In this document: positions 52,084 to 60,875 of the stretch, one piece after another
Position numbering within the stretch: the stretch's first letter is position 1
Layout of the letters: every line of letters begins with the position of its first letter
Assembly: GCA_963771705.1 (NCBI GenBank)
Contig: CAVYUP010000006.1
Span: 62,001 to 126,000 of the forward strand
DNA from: DATFVA01 sp963771705
GTDB taxonomy: Bacteria; Bacteroidota; Ignavibacteria; Ignavibacteriales; Ignavibacteriaceae
Length of the DNA stretch: 64,000 bases
Reading direction: 5' to 3'
Translations under genes and position numbers: made by a program
The notes under the pieces: generated by a model
What the model was told of the DNA's origin: nothing
The model's input: the letters and a program-made list of their open reading frames with translations, nothing else
Database searches by the model: none

Positions 52084-53388
52084 TTATTCTTCCCTGTCAG
52101 CTGTAGTACCAAGACTGATCTTTAATATCCGTGGATAATCAAGGCGTTCATCCGGGTAAATTGCTCCTGATTTATCGAACCTGGCCCACTGACTGTTGGC
52201 GATAAAAAAGAATTCATCTTTAACAATCACTCCCAGCGTCGGTTCATCAAAAAGAGGATTATTGGATTCAAGTATCTCGTAATCGTCTATTGAAGTTATG
52301 TCCCGGCCGGGATCAAGACTCAGCACACGGTGAGGGTTCACCCCGTTCTGCGTGGCAATCAGCCTGCCGCCATAGAAATAAAGTCCGTCAATTCCCAGCA
52401 AAGTTGTAGATGTATTGTTTTTAAGAAGCTGAACGGATCCATCACTGATATTTATCCTGAATATTCCCTGCGGGTAGTCTGCCGCAAATAGAATGGAATC
52501 ATCATCGCTGAATGCGATCCCTTGAAGCGAAAAAAAGTAACCGGAGGGTATGAATGTTTCCAGCCTGCTGCTGCCGGCTCCCAGCTTGTACACAGCATTA
52601 CTCCGCGAGTCGGAAACGAAAACTTCGCCCGCAGAATTGAGGGTTAGGTCGCCGAATAAATGCTCTCCGCCTGCGTCAGGAGGAGCATAAGCGCTGAGAA
52701 GCGAACCGTCATCAAGATTAAACTTATACAGAAAGCTCTTTCCTTTAAGACTATCATCATATCTTTCCATAAACTTTATCGCGCCCCCCGCGGCCCAGAG
52801 GATCCTGTTTTTTTCATCAGCCTTCATTCCGAAGATACCTTCGAGTTTGCCCGAATCTTTGCTGAAGCTGCTGCTTTCCCCTTTATTATTATGCTCAATT
52901 ATTTTTCTTTTATGTACGCTGCTGATAAAAAAGCTGCCGGTCACTGAATCATATGCGAGGCCTTCCGTTAACAGTCCTTTTTCTTTCAGTACAAATGCGG
53001 TAGAGCTGTTAGTCACCGGTATTAGGTTTTCCTCAAATTTTTTCTGAACAGTAGTAAAAAGACCTGAATCCCAAATCGACTTAAAATCGGAATCCTGCTT
53101 TACAGGGAAGTATAGTTTCATCCGGGCTAAACCATCCAGTACGGATATTGCTTCCGCAGGCACTCCATTCAGGGCATAAGCGGCAGCAAGATTATACAAC
53201 ACTCCCGGATTTGCGGGAAGTAGGTCTGCGGCCTGTTCTAGTCCTGCCGCAAGGGAATCATAGTTTCCGCTTTCGTAATACTCCATTGCTTTTTCGTAAA
53301 TCTCATTTGCACGCTCAGTTTCCGATGCCTGCGGGAATATCTGTGCAGAGATCAGGCTTAACAGCAGAAGAGTTAATAAATTTTTCAT
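52084..53388 (-). CDS. Secreted TPR and beta-propeller (SMP-30-like) protein
   Basis: A 434-residue protein with a signal peptide (to SAQIFPQ). Residues 25-100 hold two or three TPR helices (ANPGVLYNLAAAYALNG). Residues 130-430 look like a six-bladed propeller of the SMP-30/NHL type, with repeats such as GLAYDSVTGSFFISSVHKRK and LFGDLTLNSAGEVFVSDSRS. No catalytic metal ligands are clear. It ends by overlapping the decarboxylase start by 4 bp, so the genes are linked. Likely a periplasmic binding or scaffold protein. Confidence 0.65.
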   Translation of the reverse strand: MKNLLTLLLLSLISAQIFPQASETERANEIYEKAMEYYESGNYDSLAAGLEQAADLLPANPGVLYNLAAAYALNGVPAEAISVLDGLARMKLYFPVKQDSDFKSIWDSGLFTTVQKKFEENLIPVTNSSTAFVLKEKGLLTEGLAYDSVTGSFFISSVHKRKIIEHNNKGESSSFSKDSGKLEGIFGMKADEKNRILWAAGGAIKFMERYDDSLKGKSFLYKFNLDDGSLLSAYAPPDAGGEHLFGDLTLNSAGEVFVSDSRSNAVYKLGAGSSRLETFIPSGYFFSLQGIAFSDDDSILFAADYPQGIFRINISDGSVQLLKNNTSTTLLGIDGLYFYGGRLIATQNGVNPHRVLSLDPGRDITSIDDYEILESNNPLFDEPTLGVIVKDEFFFIANSQWARFDKSGAIYPDERLDYPRILKISLGTTADREE

Positions 53389-54854
53389 TCCTCTTTCCTT
53401 ACGAGTTTTTCAGCTTCTTTGCGTATTAAGACCCAGGCATTCTTAACATTTTTTTCTTCGGTTCTTAGTCCTGATATTGACACTCTGATTATAAACTTGC
53501 CGTCTATCTTCGTATGGGAAATAAACAGACGTCCCGTTTCATTCACATTATTCATCAGCCTTTCATTCAGCCCGTTCAGTTCGTTCTCATCGTTTATATC
53601 AGCGGGGTGAAACCTGAAGCATACAACCCCGAAGTTAACCTGCGCCATTTTCTCGAACTTCGGATGCGCGTCAATCCATTCGGCAAACAATTTGGCAAGT
53701 CTTAGGTGTTCCCTAAGTATGCCCACTATCCCCTCAACTCCGAAGTACCTTATTACAAACCACAGCTTCAACGAGCGGAACCTTCTTCCAAGCTGTATTC
53801 CGTAATCCATCAGGTTCTCAGCCTCACTGTCGTCGTTAGTTTTCAGGTATTCGGCAACAAGACTGAAAGCCCTTCTCAGCACATCGGGTTTCTTTGTATA
53901 AAAAGCGCTTATATCAATTGGAGTAAACATCCACTTGTGAGGATTCACAACTATCGAGTCGGCCAGCTCAATTCCGTCAAGGATGTATTTCATTTCTGGG
54001 AGTATGGCGGCGGTACCTCCGTAAGCGGCATCCACGTGCAGCCAGATATTTTCTTTATTGCAGATCCCGCCTATTTTTCTTACTGGATCGATGCTGGTGG
54101 TTGATGTAGTTCCAACCGTGGCGACACAGCAGAAAGGACGCCAGCCGTTCTGCCTGTCCTCCCGAATCGCCTTCTCAAGTTCTTCTGGTATCATTCTGAA
54201 ATTTTCATCCGCCGGAATTTTCCTTACGCCTCTTAATCCAATACCGAGGGTAACAGCGGCCTTATCAATTGAAGAGTGCGCATGTTCTGAGCAGTAAAGT
54301 CTCATCGGAGGAATCTCTGCCCTGCCGGCCATCCCCTTTTCTCTTATATCCAGATCCGGAACCTGTTCCCTGGCCGCTGCAACCGCATGAAGTGAACTGA
54401 CCGACGCCGTATCGTAAATAATTCCCCAGAAATCCTCAGGTATACCCACCATTTTTTTTAGCCAGTCAAGCGTAACTCTCTCAAGCTCTGTGGATGAGGG
54501 TGCAGTTCTCCAGAGCATCCCGTTTACATTAAATGCCGCGCTTAGCAGCTCTGCAAGTACTCCTGCTGAACTGGAGGTTGAGTTGAAGTAGGCCATAAAA
54601 TCCGGGTGGTTCCAGTGCGTCATTCCCGGCATTATTATTTTGTCTACATCAGCAATAATGTCACCCATTTTCTCCGGCTGCAGAGGAGGATCAGAAGGAA
54701 GCTGTTTTTTAATATCCCCGGGCTTAATTGAAGGAATTACCGGCTTCGTTTCAAGGTTTTGAAAGTAATCCGCGATCCAGTCGATTAATTTGTAACCGTT
54801 TTCCTTGAATTCATCGGGACTCATATCTTTTGGTGTATTTTTCTCCTCCATCAC
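53385..54854 (-). CDS. Aromatic-L-amino-acid decarboxylase-family PLP enzyme
   Basis: A 489-residue PLP enzyme of group II decarboxylases. It has the N-terminal GYKLIDWIADYF segment, TVGTTSTTSIDPV and HVDAAYGGTAAI near the cofactor, and the Schiff-base Lys in VNPHKWMFTPID. The N-terminal FMAYFNSTSSSAGVLAELLS is also typical of the DDC/TDC family, which makes tryptamine, tyramine or phenethylamine. The substrate is not fixed by the visible residues. It starts an operon of three genes (decarboxylase, TPR/propeller, glycosyltransferase). Confidence 0.9.
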   Translation of the reverse strand: MMEEKNTPKDMSPDEFKENGYKLIDWIADYFQNLETKPVIPSIKPGDIKKQLPSDPPLQPEKMGDIIADVDKIIMPGMTHWNHPDFMAYFNSTSSSAGVLAELLSAAFNVNGMLWRTAPSSTELERVTLDWLKKMVGIPEDFWGIIYDTASVSSLHAVAAAREQVPDLDIREKGMAGRAEIPPMRLYCSEHAHSSIDKAAVTLGIGLRGVRKIPADENFRMIPEELEKAIREDRQNGWRPFCCVATVGTTSTTSIDPVRKIGGICNKENIWLHVDAAYGGTAAILPEMKYILDGIELADSIVVNPHKWMFTPIDISAFYTKKPDVLRRAFSLVAEYLKTNDDSEAENLMDYGIQLGRRFRSLKLWFVIRYFGVEGIVGILREHLRLAKLFAEWIDAHPKFEKMAQVNFGVVCFRFHPADINDENELNGLNERLMNNVNETGRLFISHTKIDGKFIIRVSISGLRTEEKNVKNAWVLIRKEAEKLVRKEE

Positions 54855-54995
54855 AGTTCCTTTTTTTCAATAATTTTCTTCATAAATTAATAAAAGTTTC
54901 GTTATTTATTTGGATTATTATATAGAAGGATTAAACGCCTTAAAAGGCGCTGATTGGTTAGTTAACCGGTTGAGGTTACTGAAGAACCGGAGCTT

Positions 54996-55952
54996 TTATG
55001 TCCGCCTGCCGAAATGGATAAGCTTATGGATCCCCAGTTTAAGAAGGTTGCTCTGATATAAAATTCCGAGCATAGCACCCGGACTAAAATGAGGCCTGAT
55101 ACAAATGTAGTAATCTGCCCAGACGGGATTAAATTTATCCTTAAAGTGAAACAGTCCTTTATAATTATAGGCAAACTTCATAAGTCTCCCCGTAACATTT
55201 ATAACGTATTCTTTCGAAAGGAAAACGGAGTCGCGTATAATAAACGGTACAGCCCCTAAAGTCCAGTAATCACAACCTTCACTCTTCAGTGTTTTAAATA
55301 TTGCATAGATGAGCGCTTCCATTGTGCCGTTCGGTTCTTTTCTGCGGGTAAGCATTGCTTCTGTCTGTACGTACCCGCTGCTTTTATATGAAAGGAGCAT
55401 TGCTCCAAGCCATAACCCATCCGTCCGCTTAAACACGAACAGCCTGTTGCTTTCTTCAAAATATGTGCTGAACAGGTACTGCAGCTGAGGTTCGCTTCCG
55501 TGCCTGGTATGCTTCCTGAATTCCTGCAGCTCCTCGGCGGTTTCCGCCGACCATGGGATCTCAACAACTTCCCCGTTCTTCTTTCCCCTTCTTATCAGCT
55601 CCTTAAGCGATTTTTTCCTGAAATGATTCTTGTGAAGGTCCAGGATTGCTTCCTTCCCCATTCTTATTCCTTTGTAGCCCCTCTCATTAAGGTATTTGAA
55701 ATTCCGGTAGTTGCACCCGACGATAAAATAATTCTTTGCGTGCCTAAGTATTAGTTCAGACACAACCGACTCAAAGTCTATCCTGAACGGGATTTTAACG
55801 TGAGTAAGCCATTTTACATTCCTGAATAGATGAACCTGGAGGTAATCCATCTCATTTTTATTATGCCTGCAGAATGCGGAAGGAACGGGACCTTCAATTA
55901 CATTCTGTTCCCTTAAAGGGGATTCTTTTTTCTTAATAGAAACTGTATTCAA
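54996..55952 (-). CDS. MprF-like C-terminal (DUF2156) acyltransferase domain protein
   Basis: A 318-residue cytosolic protein with no transmembrane helices. It has the GNAT-like fold of the DUF2156/LPG synthase C-terminal domain: YFIVGCNYRNFKYLNERGYK, then GLWLGAMLLSYKSSGYVQTE and YWTLGAVPF, and a closing YNYKGLFHFKDKFNPVWADY, typical of aminoacyl-phosphatidylglycerol synthases. The flippase part of MprF is absent. Standalone versions may transfer aminoacyl groups to lipid or other acceptors. No linked gene clarifies this. Confidence 0.7.
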   Translation of the reverse strand: MNTVSIKKKESPLREQNVIEGPVPSAFCRHNKNEMDYLQVHLFRNVKWLTHVKIPFRIDFESVVSELILRHAKNYFIVGCNYRNFKYLNERGYKGIRMGKEAILDLHKNHFRKKSLKELIRRGKKNGEVVEIPWSAETAEELQEFRKHTRHGSEPQLQYLFSTYFEESNRLFVFKRTDGLWLGAMLLSYKSSGYVQTEAMLTRRKEPNGTMEALIYAIFKTLKSEGCDYWTLGAVPFIIRDSVFLSKEYVINVTGRLMKFAYNYKGLFHFKDKFNPVWADYYICIRPHFSPGAMLGILYQSNLLKLGIHKLIHFGRRT

Positions 55953-56126
55953 TTTCTTACCATAATAATATCTTAAATTTAAATAATTTAATGATTACTG
56001 CCCTGTCATCTGCAACACGATTCGGGCTGTAACTTTTCACCCTGACGGGTATGACCTGCCTGCTACTATATTGCCGCTTATTTTTATAAGTTAGCATATC
56101 AACTAATTTTTTTAAGCAGAGAAACA

Positions 56127-56711
56127 TTGAAAACCATAATAATATTACTGGCCGCGTTAATTTTAATCCCCGGCTGCGGCAGCAACTTTGATCTTAAAGA
56201 GAATGTAACCGGTACGCAGGTTACACTTGTAAACCAGGACAGCACTGAAGTTGTTTATCCTGAGGTCATAAAGAATGATGTGGCGCTGATTGGGTTCATC
56301 TATACCCACTGTCCTGATATCTGTCCCATGACTACCCACAATATGATGCTCGCGGAAGAACAGCTCGGCAAAGATGAATTGAAGAATGTTAAGTTCCTCC
56401 TCATCTCATTTGATCCGGAGAGAGATACCCCTTCTGTTCTTACCAAATATGCTTCAGTCCGTAATATGGATATGAATGACTGGGAGCTTCTTACCGGCGA
56501 TAAAAGTGCTATCGATTCTCTTATGAAGGTGTACAATATTAAAGCTTTTCCTGATGATACAACATACAACGACATTGGAGAGCCCCAGTATTTTATGATC
56601 CACACTGACAGGATATCGCTGGTAGACCAGGATGGCAATCTCAGGAAGAACTACAAGGGAAGTTCAGCTGATCCCGCCGAATTGGCGAATGATATTAAAA
56701 GTCTTTTATAA
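56127..56711 (+). CDS. SCO1/SenC family copper-binding lipoprotein
   Basis: A 194-residue lipoprotein (lipobox IPGC, Cys17) with the SCO copper site: CPDIC at 62-66 and His159 in YFMIHTDR, in a thioredoxin fold. SCO proteins deliver copper to subunit II of cytochrome oxidase or act in thiol redox. The start is TTG 56127, since no ATG lies close in frame before the signal peptide. It is 10 bp before the PCuAC gene and makes a pair with it. Confidence 0.92.
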   Translation: MKTIIILLAALILIPGCGSNFDLKENVTGTQVTLVNQDSTEVVYPEVIKNDVALIGFIYTHCPDICPMTTHNMMLAEEQLGKDELKNVKFLLISFDPERDTPSVLTKYASVRNMDMNDWELLTGDKSAIDSLMKVYNIKAFPDDTTYNDIGEPQYFMIHTDRISLVDQDGNLRKNYKGSSADPAELANDIKSLL

Positions 56712-56721
56712 AGGAGCTTAA

Positions 56722-57126
56722 ATGAAATATCTTCTTTTACTCGCGTTCATTTTTTTACAGGGTGAAGCCAGAATAACAGTTAAAGATTCGTGGATGCGGC
56801 CTGCCGCTGAATCTCTTAATACGGCATTCTACTGCACGGTAGTTAACAATGGCGATCAGCCCGATACATTATATAAGGCAGCTTCAGGGGTTTCTGATGA
56901 TGTTCAGATACATGAGACCTACAGCAGAGGTGATATGATGGGTATGCGCCCGGTTAAAAACCTGGTGGTTGCGCCGCACGATTCGCTGATGTTCAAGCCG
57001 GGAGGTTATCACGTAATGATAATGAACCTTAAACGGGACGTTACCGCGGGTCAGAAGGCGGAAGTTTCCCTCTTTTTCAGATCGGCCGGTAAGATCACAG
57101 TTAATGCTGAAGTCGGATCTCAATAA
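56722..57126 (+). CDS. PCu(A)C-type copper chaperone
   Basis: A 134-residue periplasmic protein with a signal peptide to about residue 15 and the DUF461 copper motif: His64 (VQIHETY), Met72/73/75 (GDMMGMRP), and His97-x-Met99 (GYHVMIMN). It binds Cu(I) and supplies it to the CuA centre of cytochrome oxidase, usually together with SCO1, as here. No oxidase gene is in the window. Confidence 0.92.
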   Translation: MKYLLLLAFIFLQGEARITVKDSWMRPAAESLNTAFYCTVVNNGDQPDTLYKAASGVSDDVQIHETYSRGDMMGMRPVKNLVVAPHDSLMFKPGGYHVMIMNLKRDVTAGQKAEVSLFFRSAGKITVNAEVGSQ

Positions 57127-57425
57127 ATATTCATCATTAAACGGGTTAAAGTGTTGAATATTTAATCAAAGGGAGTTTGAATTTTTCAACACCCTTTTAT
57201 TGAATTATATGACATTAAATGGAACATCTTAATTTAATGCAGTTTTATGCTATTGAATATTTCAACACTCCAGGTGTTTAATATTTCCAACATTCCATTC
57301 CTTCCGTTCCCATAACCCATTGTTATTAAAAGGCTTAAGGTGCCTAAAAATCTCCTGAATTTTCTCCGGCATTGCTTTTGACTCTCTTGAAGTGCGATAA
57401 ACTTCAAAATAGAGAGGAAAACATC
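57127..57425. other. Intergenic gap with repeated GTGTTGAATATT-like motif
   Basis: No gene is supported. GTGTTGAATATTTAA (57151-57165), TTCAACAC (57185-57192), TTGAATATTTCAACAC (57253-57268; inverted) and GTGTTTAATATT (57274-57285) are variants of one motif in both orientations. The first two pair over 8 bp and are followed by CCTTTT, so they may also end the copper operon. The redox operon starts at 57426. Confidence 0.45.
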
Positions 57426-58100
57426 ATGGTCGCATTATTTGTAGTATTCACATTTATCTTCTTCATCCTGGTAGACTTTCTGGTACTACGGGCACAGAAG
57501 AAGACACACCCGGCATTTCAGCCGAGCTCATTCCTGGCAGAAAGGCTAGTATTCGACCTAAGCACTCTTTCTGTTCCGGGAGACATATTTATTTCGAAAG
57601 GACATACCTGGGCAAAGAAAAATGAATACGGCCTGATTAAGGTCGGAGTAGATGATTTCATTATCAAATCACTCGGGAATTTTTCAGTATTAAAGATTGC
57701 GGAACCCGGTACAACCATAAAAAAAGGCGAAGTAATATTTGAAGGTACATCCCACGGAAATAATTTCAAATTCAGATCCCCTGTAGACGGCGAGGTCAAG
57801 TTCACAAATCCAAAAATACTCGGTAAGAAGATCAGTGATCCTTACGGCGATGACTGGAGCATCCTTATGCTTGCCCCTGAATACGAGATCAGCAAGTATC
57901 AGCTATTCTCGGGTAATGAAGTTAAGAACTGGATGAAAAAAGAGTTCAAGCGCCTCCGGGAATTTCTCGGCGCGCATACCGTAAAGCCTGAACTCGCAGG
58001 AGTAACAATGCAGGACGGCGGTAATATAGTTGAAGGAGCACTTTCCCTGGTTTCAGAAGAAGGTGTTAAGGATTTTGAAAAAGAATTTTTAGTAATGTAG
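57426..58100 (+). CDS. Membrane-anchored GcvH-like protein lacking the lipoyl lysine
   Basis: A 224-residue protein with one N-terminal helix (2-20) and positive residues just after it (RAQKK), so the remainder faces the cytoplasm. Residues about 52-130 follow GcvH: FISKGHTWAKK, then IKVGVDDFIIKSLGNFSVLK and FRSPVDGEVKF. In true GcvH the lipoylated Lys lies 8 residues before the Pro of the SPVxGEV motif; here that place is Gly111, so the arm cannot be attached. ATG 57426 is chosen with GAGAGG upstream. It leads the redox operon and may serve as a structural subunit. Confidence 0.75.
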   Translation: MVALFVVFTFIFFILVDFLVLRAQKKTHPAFQPSSFLAERLVFDLSTLSVPGDIFISKGHTWAKKNEYGLIKVGVDDFIIKSLGNFSVLKIAEPGTTIKKGEVIFEGTSHGNNFKFRSPVDGEVKFTNPKILGKKISDPYGDDWSILMLAPEYEISKYQLFSGNEVKNWMKKEFKRLREFLGAHTVKPELAGVTMQDGGNIVEGALSLVSEEGVKDFEKEFLVM

Positions 58101-58109
58101 GGGGATGAA

Positions 58110-58889
58110 ATGACGAAACAAAAAGCAATATTGTTCGATGCAACCATGTGTGTTGGCTGCGGATCCTGTTATGAAGCTTGCAAGGAACAGAATAAACTTG
58201 CAGAGACAAACGATGATTTCTTAAAAGATCACCTTTCCGCCAATACTTATACAGTTGTAGAAGAATACGGTGATGTATACACAAGAAAAATGTGTATGCA
58301 TTGTGTTGACCCAACCTGCGTTTCCGTATGTCCCGTAGGGGCAATGGAAAAAACAGAACTTGGTCCTGTTATTTACGATGCAGATAAGTGTCTGGGCTGC
58401 CGCTATTGTATGCAGGCATGTCCTCACAAAGTACCGAGATATGAATGGAACAAAACAAACCCGCGTGTCCGCAAGTGCATTATGTGTCACGACAGGGTTG
58501 AACGTGGTGAACAGACAGCCTGTGCGGAAGCTTGTCCCGCCGGAGCGACGATATTCGGCGACAGAGATGAAATGATAGCTGAAGCAAAGAGAAGAATTGC
58601 AGAAGACCCCGACACCTATTACCCGGAAGTTTACGGTGTAAAAGAAGCAGGCGGTACGAGCGTGCTTGTGCTCTCCCCTGTTCCGTTCGATCAGCTCGGT
58701 TTTCCTGTACTGAAGGACGAGGCGCTTCCGAACTATACGATGCGCGCGCTGGAAAAAATACCAACGGTAGTATCCGTCGGTTCAGTATTCCTCGGAGGAA
58801 TGTACTGGCTTACCAAACGTAAAAACGAAATCGCAAAAGAAAATAAATTGTTGAACAAAAAGGAAGAAGATAACAATGAAAACATTTAA
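58110..58889 (+). CDS. HybA-type ferredoxin subunit with four [4Fe-4S] motifs
   Basis: A 259-residue protein with four cysteine groups: CVGCGSCYEAC, CMHCVDPTCVSVCP, CLGCRYCMQACP and CIMCHDRVERGEQTACAEAC, enough for four [4Fe-4S] clusters. It has a C-terminal helix (about 217-235, VSVGSVFLGGMYWLTKR) that anchors it. There is no Tat signal, unlike HybA, so the clusters face the cytoplasm. It passes electrons to or from the membrane subunit encoded next, with which it overlaps by 14 bp. Confidence 0.9.
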   Translation: MTKQKAILFDATMCVGCGSCYEACKEQNKLAETNDDFLKDHLSANTYTVVEEYGDVYTRKMCMHCVDPTCVSVCPVGAMEKTELGPVIYDADKCLGCRYCMQACPHKVPRYEWNKTNPRVRKCIMCHDRVERGEQTACAEACPAGATIFGDRDEMIAEAKRRIAEDPDTYYPEVYGVKEAGGTSVLVLSPVPFDQLGFPVLKDEALPNYTMRALEKIPTVVSVGSVFLGGMYWLTKRKNEIAKENKLLNKKEEDNNENI

Positions 58890-60003
58890 TCTGCCAAAAA
58901 TTACCTTCTGGAGGGCCGTTGCATCTATCATTGTTATCACCGGTGTTTACTCAACTTACCTGAGATTTACGGGTGGTTTACAATCTGCAACAAACCTCAG
59001 TGATACATATCCCTGGGGATTATGGATCGGTTTCGATATTCTCTGCGGTGTAGGACTGGCAGCAGGCGGCTTCACCCTCTGCGCGGTTACTCATATTTTT
59101 AATATCGAAAAATTTAAACCCCTTACACGTCCGGCTATACTTACAGCTTTCCTGGGATACCTGATGGTAGTGTTCGGACTAATGTTCGACCTGGGCAAGC
59201 CTTACAACATCTGGCATGCTTTAATTATGTGGAATCCCCATTCAGTAATGTTTGAAGTAGCCTGGTGCGTTATGCTTTATACATCGGTTCTCTTTCTTGA
59301 ATTTCTGCCGATTGCCCTGGAAAAATTCAAATGGGCAAGGCTGCTTAGAATAATCAGAAGAGTGAGCATCCCTATAATGGTTCTCGGCGTGCTGCTCTCT
59401 ACTCTGCACCAGTCATCGCTGGGATCCCTGTTCCTTATTCTGCCGACTAAAATGAGTCCAATCTGGTATTCGCCCTACCTTCCGGTGTACTTCTTTTTAA
59501 CGGCGGTAGGTGTGGGTTTTGCTATGGTGGTATTCGAGTCGTTCCTCAGTGCCCGCGCTTTCAACCGCGAGCTGGAAATGGATCTCTTATCGCTGGCAGG
59601 ACTGCTAAGCGTAAGCATACTGATGATCGGTTTTCTTCTGAAGCTTACAGACCTTATTACTTCAGGAAATATTTCATACCTGATGGCTATAAACGAGAAG
59701 TCGCTTCTCTATTTCCTCGAAGTACTTGTAGGTGTACTTGTTCCCTTCGGTCTGCTGATTCAGAAAAAAGTTAGAGAGAACCGGAAATGGCTCTACATCG
59801 CCACTGTTCTTCTTATCGCGGGCTTCATCCTGAACCGTATGAATGTAGCGATTACATCCATAACTTCAGAGGCTGGTGTAAACTACTTCCCGAGCTTCAA
59901 TGAGATCAGTATAACCCTGATGCTTGTAGTTCTTGGAATGTGGGCGTTCAGGATAATAACTAAATATTTCCCGGTATTTCAGCCAATTGCTGCCGAAAAT
60001 TGA
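58876..60003 (+). CDS. NrfD/HybB-type membrane subunit
   Basis: A 375-residue integral membrane protein with about nine or ten helices and the NrfD/HybB/PsrC pattern: TYPWGLWIGFDILCGVGLAAGG at the start, KPYNIWHALIMWNPHSVMFE in the middle, and LHQSSLGSLFLILPTKMSPIWY later. This family binds quinone and couples it to an Fe-S partner, often without heme. With the upstream ferredoxin subunit it forms a membrane quinone-reacting module; its electron partner is not encoded here. Confidence 0.9.
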   Translation: MKTFNLPKITFWRAVASIIVITGVYSTYLRFTGGLQSATNLSDTYPWGLWIGFDILCGVGLAAGGFTLCAVTHIFNIEKFKPLTRPAILTAFLGYLMVVFGLMFDLGKPYNIWHALIMWNPHSVMFEVAWCVMLYTSVLFLEFLPIALEKFKWARLLRIIRRVSIPIMVLGVLLSTLHQSSLGSLFLILPTKMSPIWYSPYLPVYFFLTAVGVGFAMVVFESFLSARAFNRELEMDLLSLAGLLSVSILMIGFLLKLTDLITSGNISYLMAINEKSLLYFLEVLVGVLVPFGLLIQKKVRENRKWLYIATVLLIAGFILNRMNVAITSITSEAGVNYFPSFNEISITLMLVVLGMWAFRIITKYFPVFQPIAAEN

Positions 60004-60037
60004 AAGAAAACGAATTAAATAATTTGGAGACCTCCAA

Positions 60038-60781
60038 ATGCCTATAAATAAACGATCTGATCCGGCTAATTACGACTCAATGAAATGTATATGGATGAGT
60101 TCAAATACTGTAGAATATAAGTTATGCGACAAAAACTTCGACTGCGACAACTGCGTGTTCGATAAGATTATGAGAAATATTAGTCCCGGAGCATCCGATG
60201 CAGGCTCTGCCGGCAGTGATGATTCCGGGAAGAATATTGTACAGAGGAAGATAGATATGCTGAAGTCGATTAACTACTCCCCGGGATATTATTACCTTAA
60301 CAACAGCATCGTGCTTAAGAAGCTGTTCGATAAAACATACTACCTGGGTCTGGATAAATCGGTGTACCTCTTCCTTGATAATCTTAATGAATACGAGTTT
60401 CAGTCGACAGGTTCAGGCATAAAAAAAGGTAAAACCTTATTGAAATTATGGGGAGAATGGGGGGAGGCGGATGTGCTTTCCCCTGTTAGTTTCTTAATTG
60501 TAGATAAATTAAAGCACAACATAGACGACTTCAGGGTAAACTCATGGCTGAGTCTGGTTGACGCAGATCCGGATGAAATTGAGCAGTGCCGTTTAAGCGA
60601 GGATGAATATATGTCAAAAGTAGAGAGTCTCAGCCTGAAATTACAGGAATTCGAAAATGAGTATTCATTTTTAGGAGACCGGATGAATGACGGCGGTATA
60701 AGGGTAAAATTTCTTTACCAGGTTACGGGTGCGAAGAAATATAAAAAATTCCTTAATTCACTCTTTTCGAATGAGGGATGA
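60038..60781 (+). CDS. Second GcvH-like protein with an N-terminal four-cysteine motif
   Basis: A 247-residue soluble protein. The N-terminus has Cys17, Cys30, Cys36 and Cys39 in KCIWMS...LCDKNFDCDNCVFD, a motif seen on some GcvH-like proteins of anaerobes and likely to bind a metal or cluster. Residues about 78-155 follow the lipoyl-domain order (SPGYYYLNNSIVLKK, YYLGLDKSVYLFLDN, ADVLSPVSFLIVDKL), but the lysine position holds Trp141. The C-terminal helices are unrecognised. It is 34 bp after the NrfD gene and in the same operon. Confidence 0.6.
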   Translation: MPINKRSDPANYDSMKCIWMSSNTVEYKLCDKNFDCDNCVFDKIMRNISPGASDAGSAGSDDSGKNIVQRKIDMLKSINYSPGYYYLNNSIVLKKLFDKTYYLGLDKSVYLFLDNLNEYEFQSTGSGIKKGKTLLKLWGEWGEADVLSPVSFLIVDKLKHNIDDFRVNSWLSLVDADPDEIEQCRLSEDEYMSKVESLSLKLQEFENEYSFLGDRMNDGGIRVKFLYQVTGAKKYKKFLNSLFSNEG

Positions 60782-60875
60782 TATAACTGTTGATATATTC
60801 AACTATTTCTCTTGATAATGATATTTTAGTTGATTACGTTTGAGTAAATATTTTTCGGGGAGATTCGGGGAGAAT

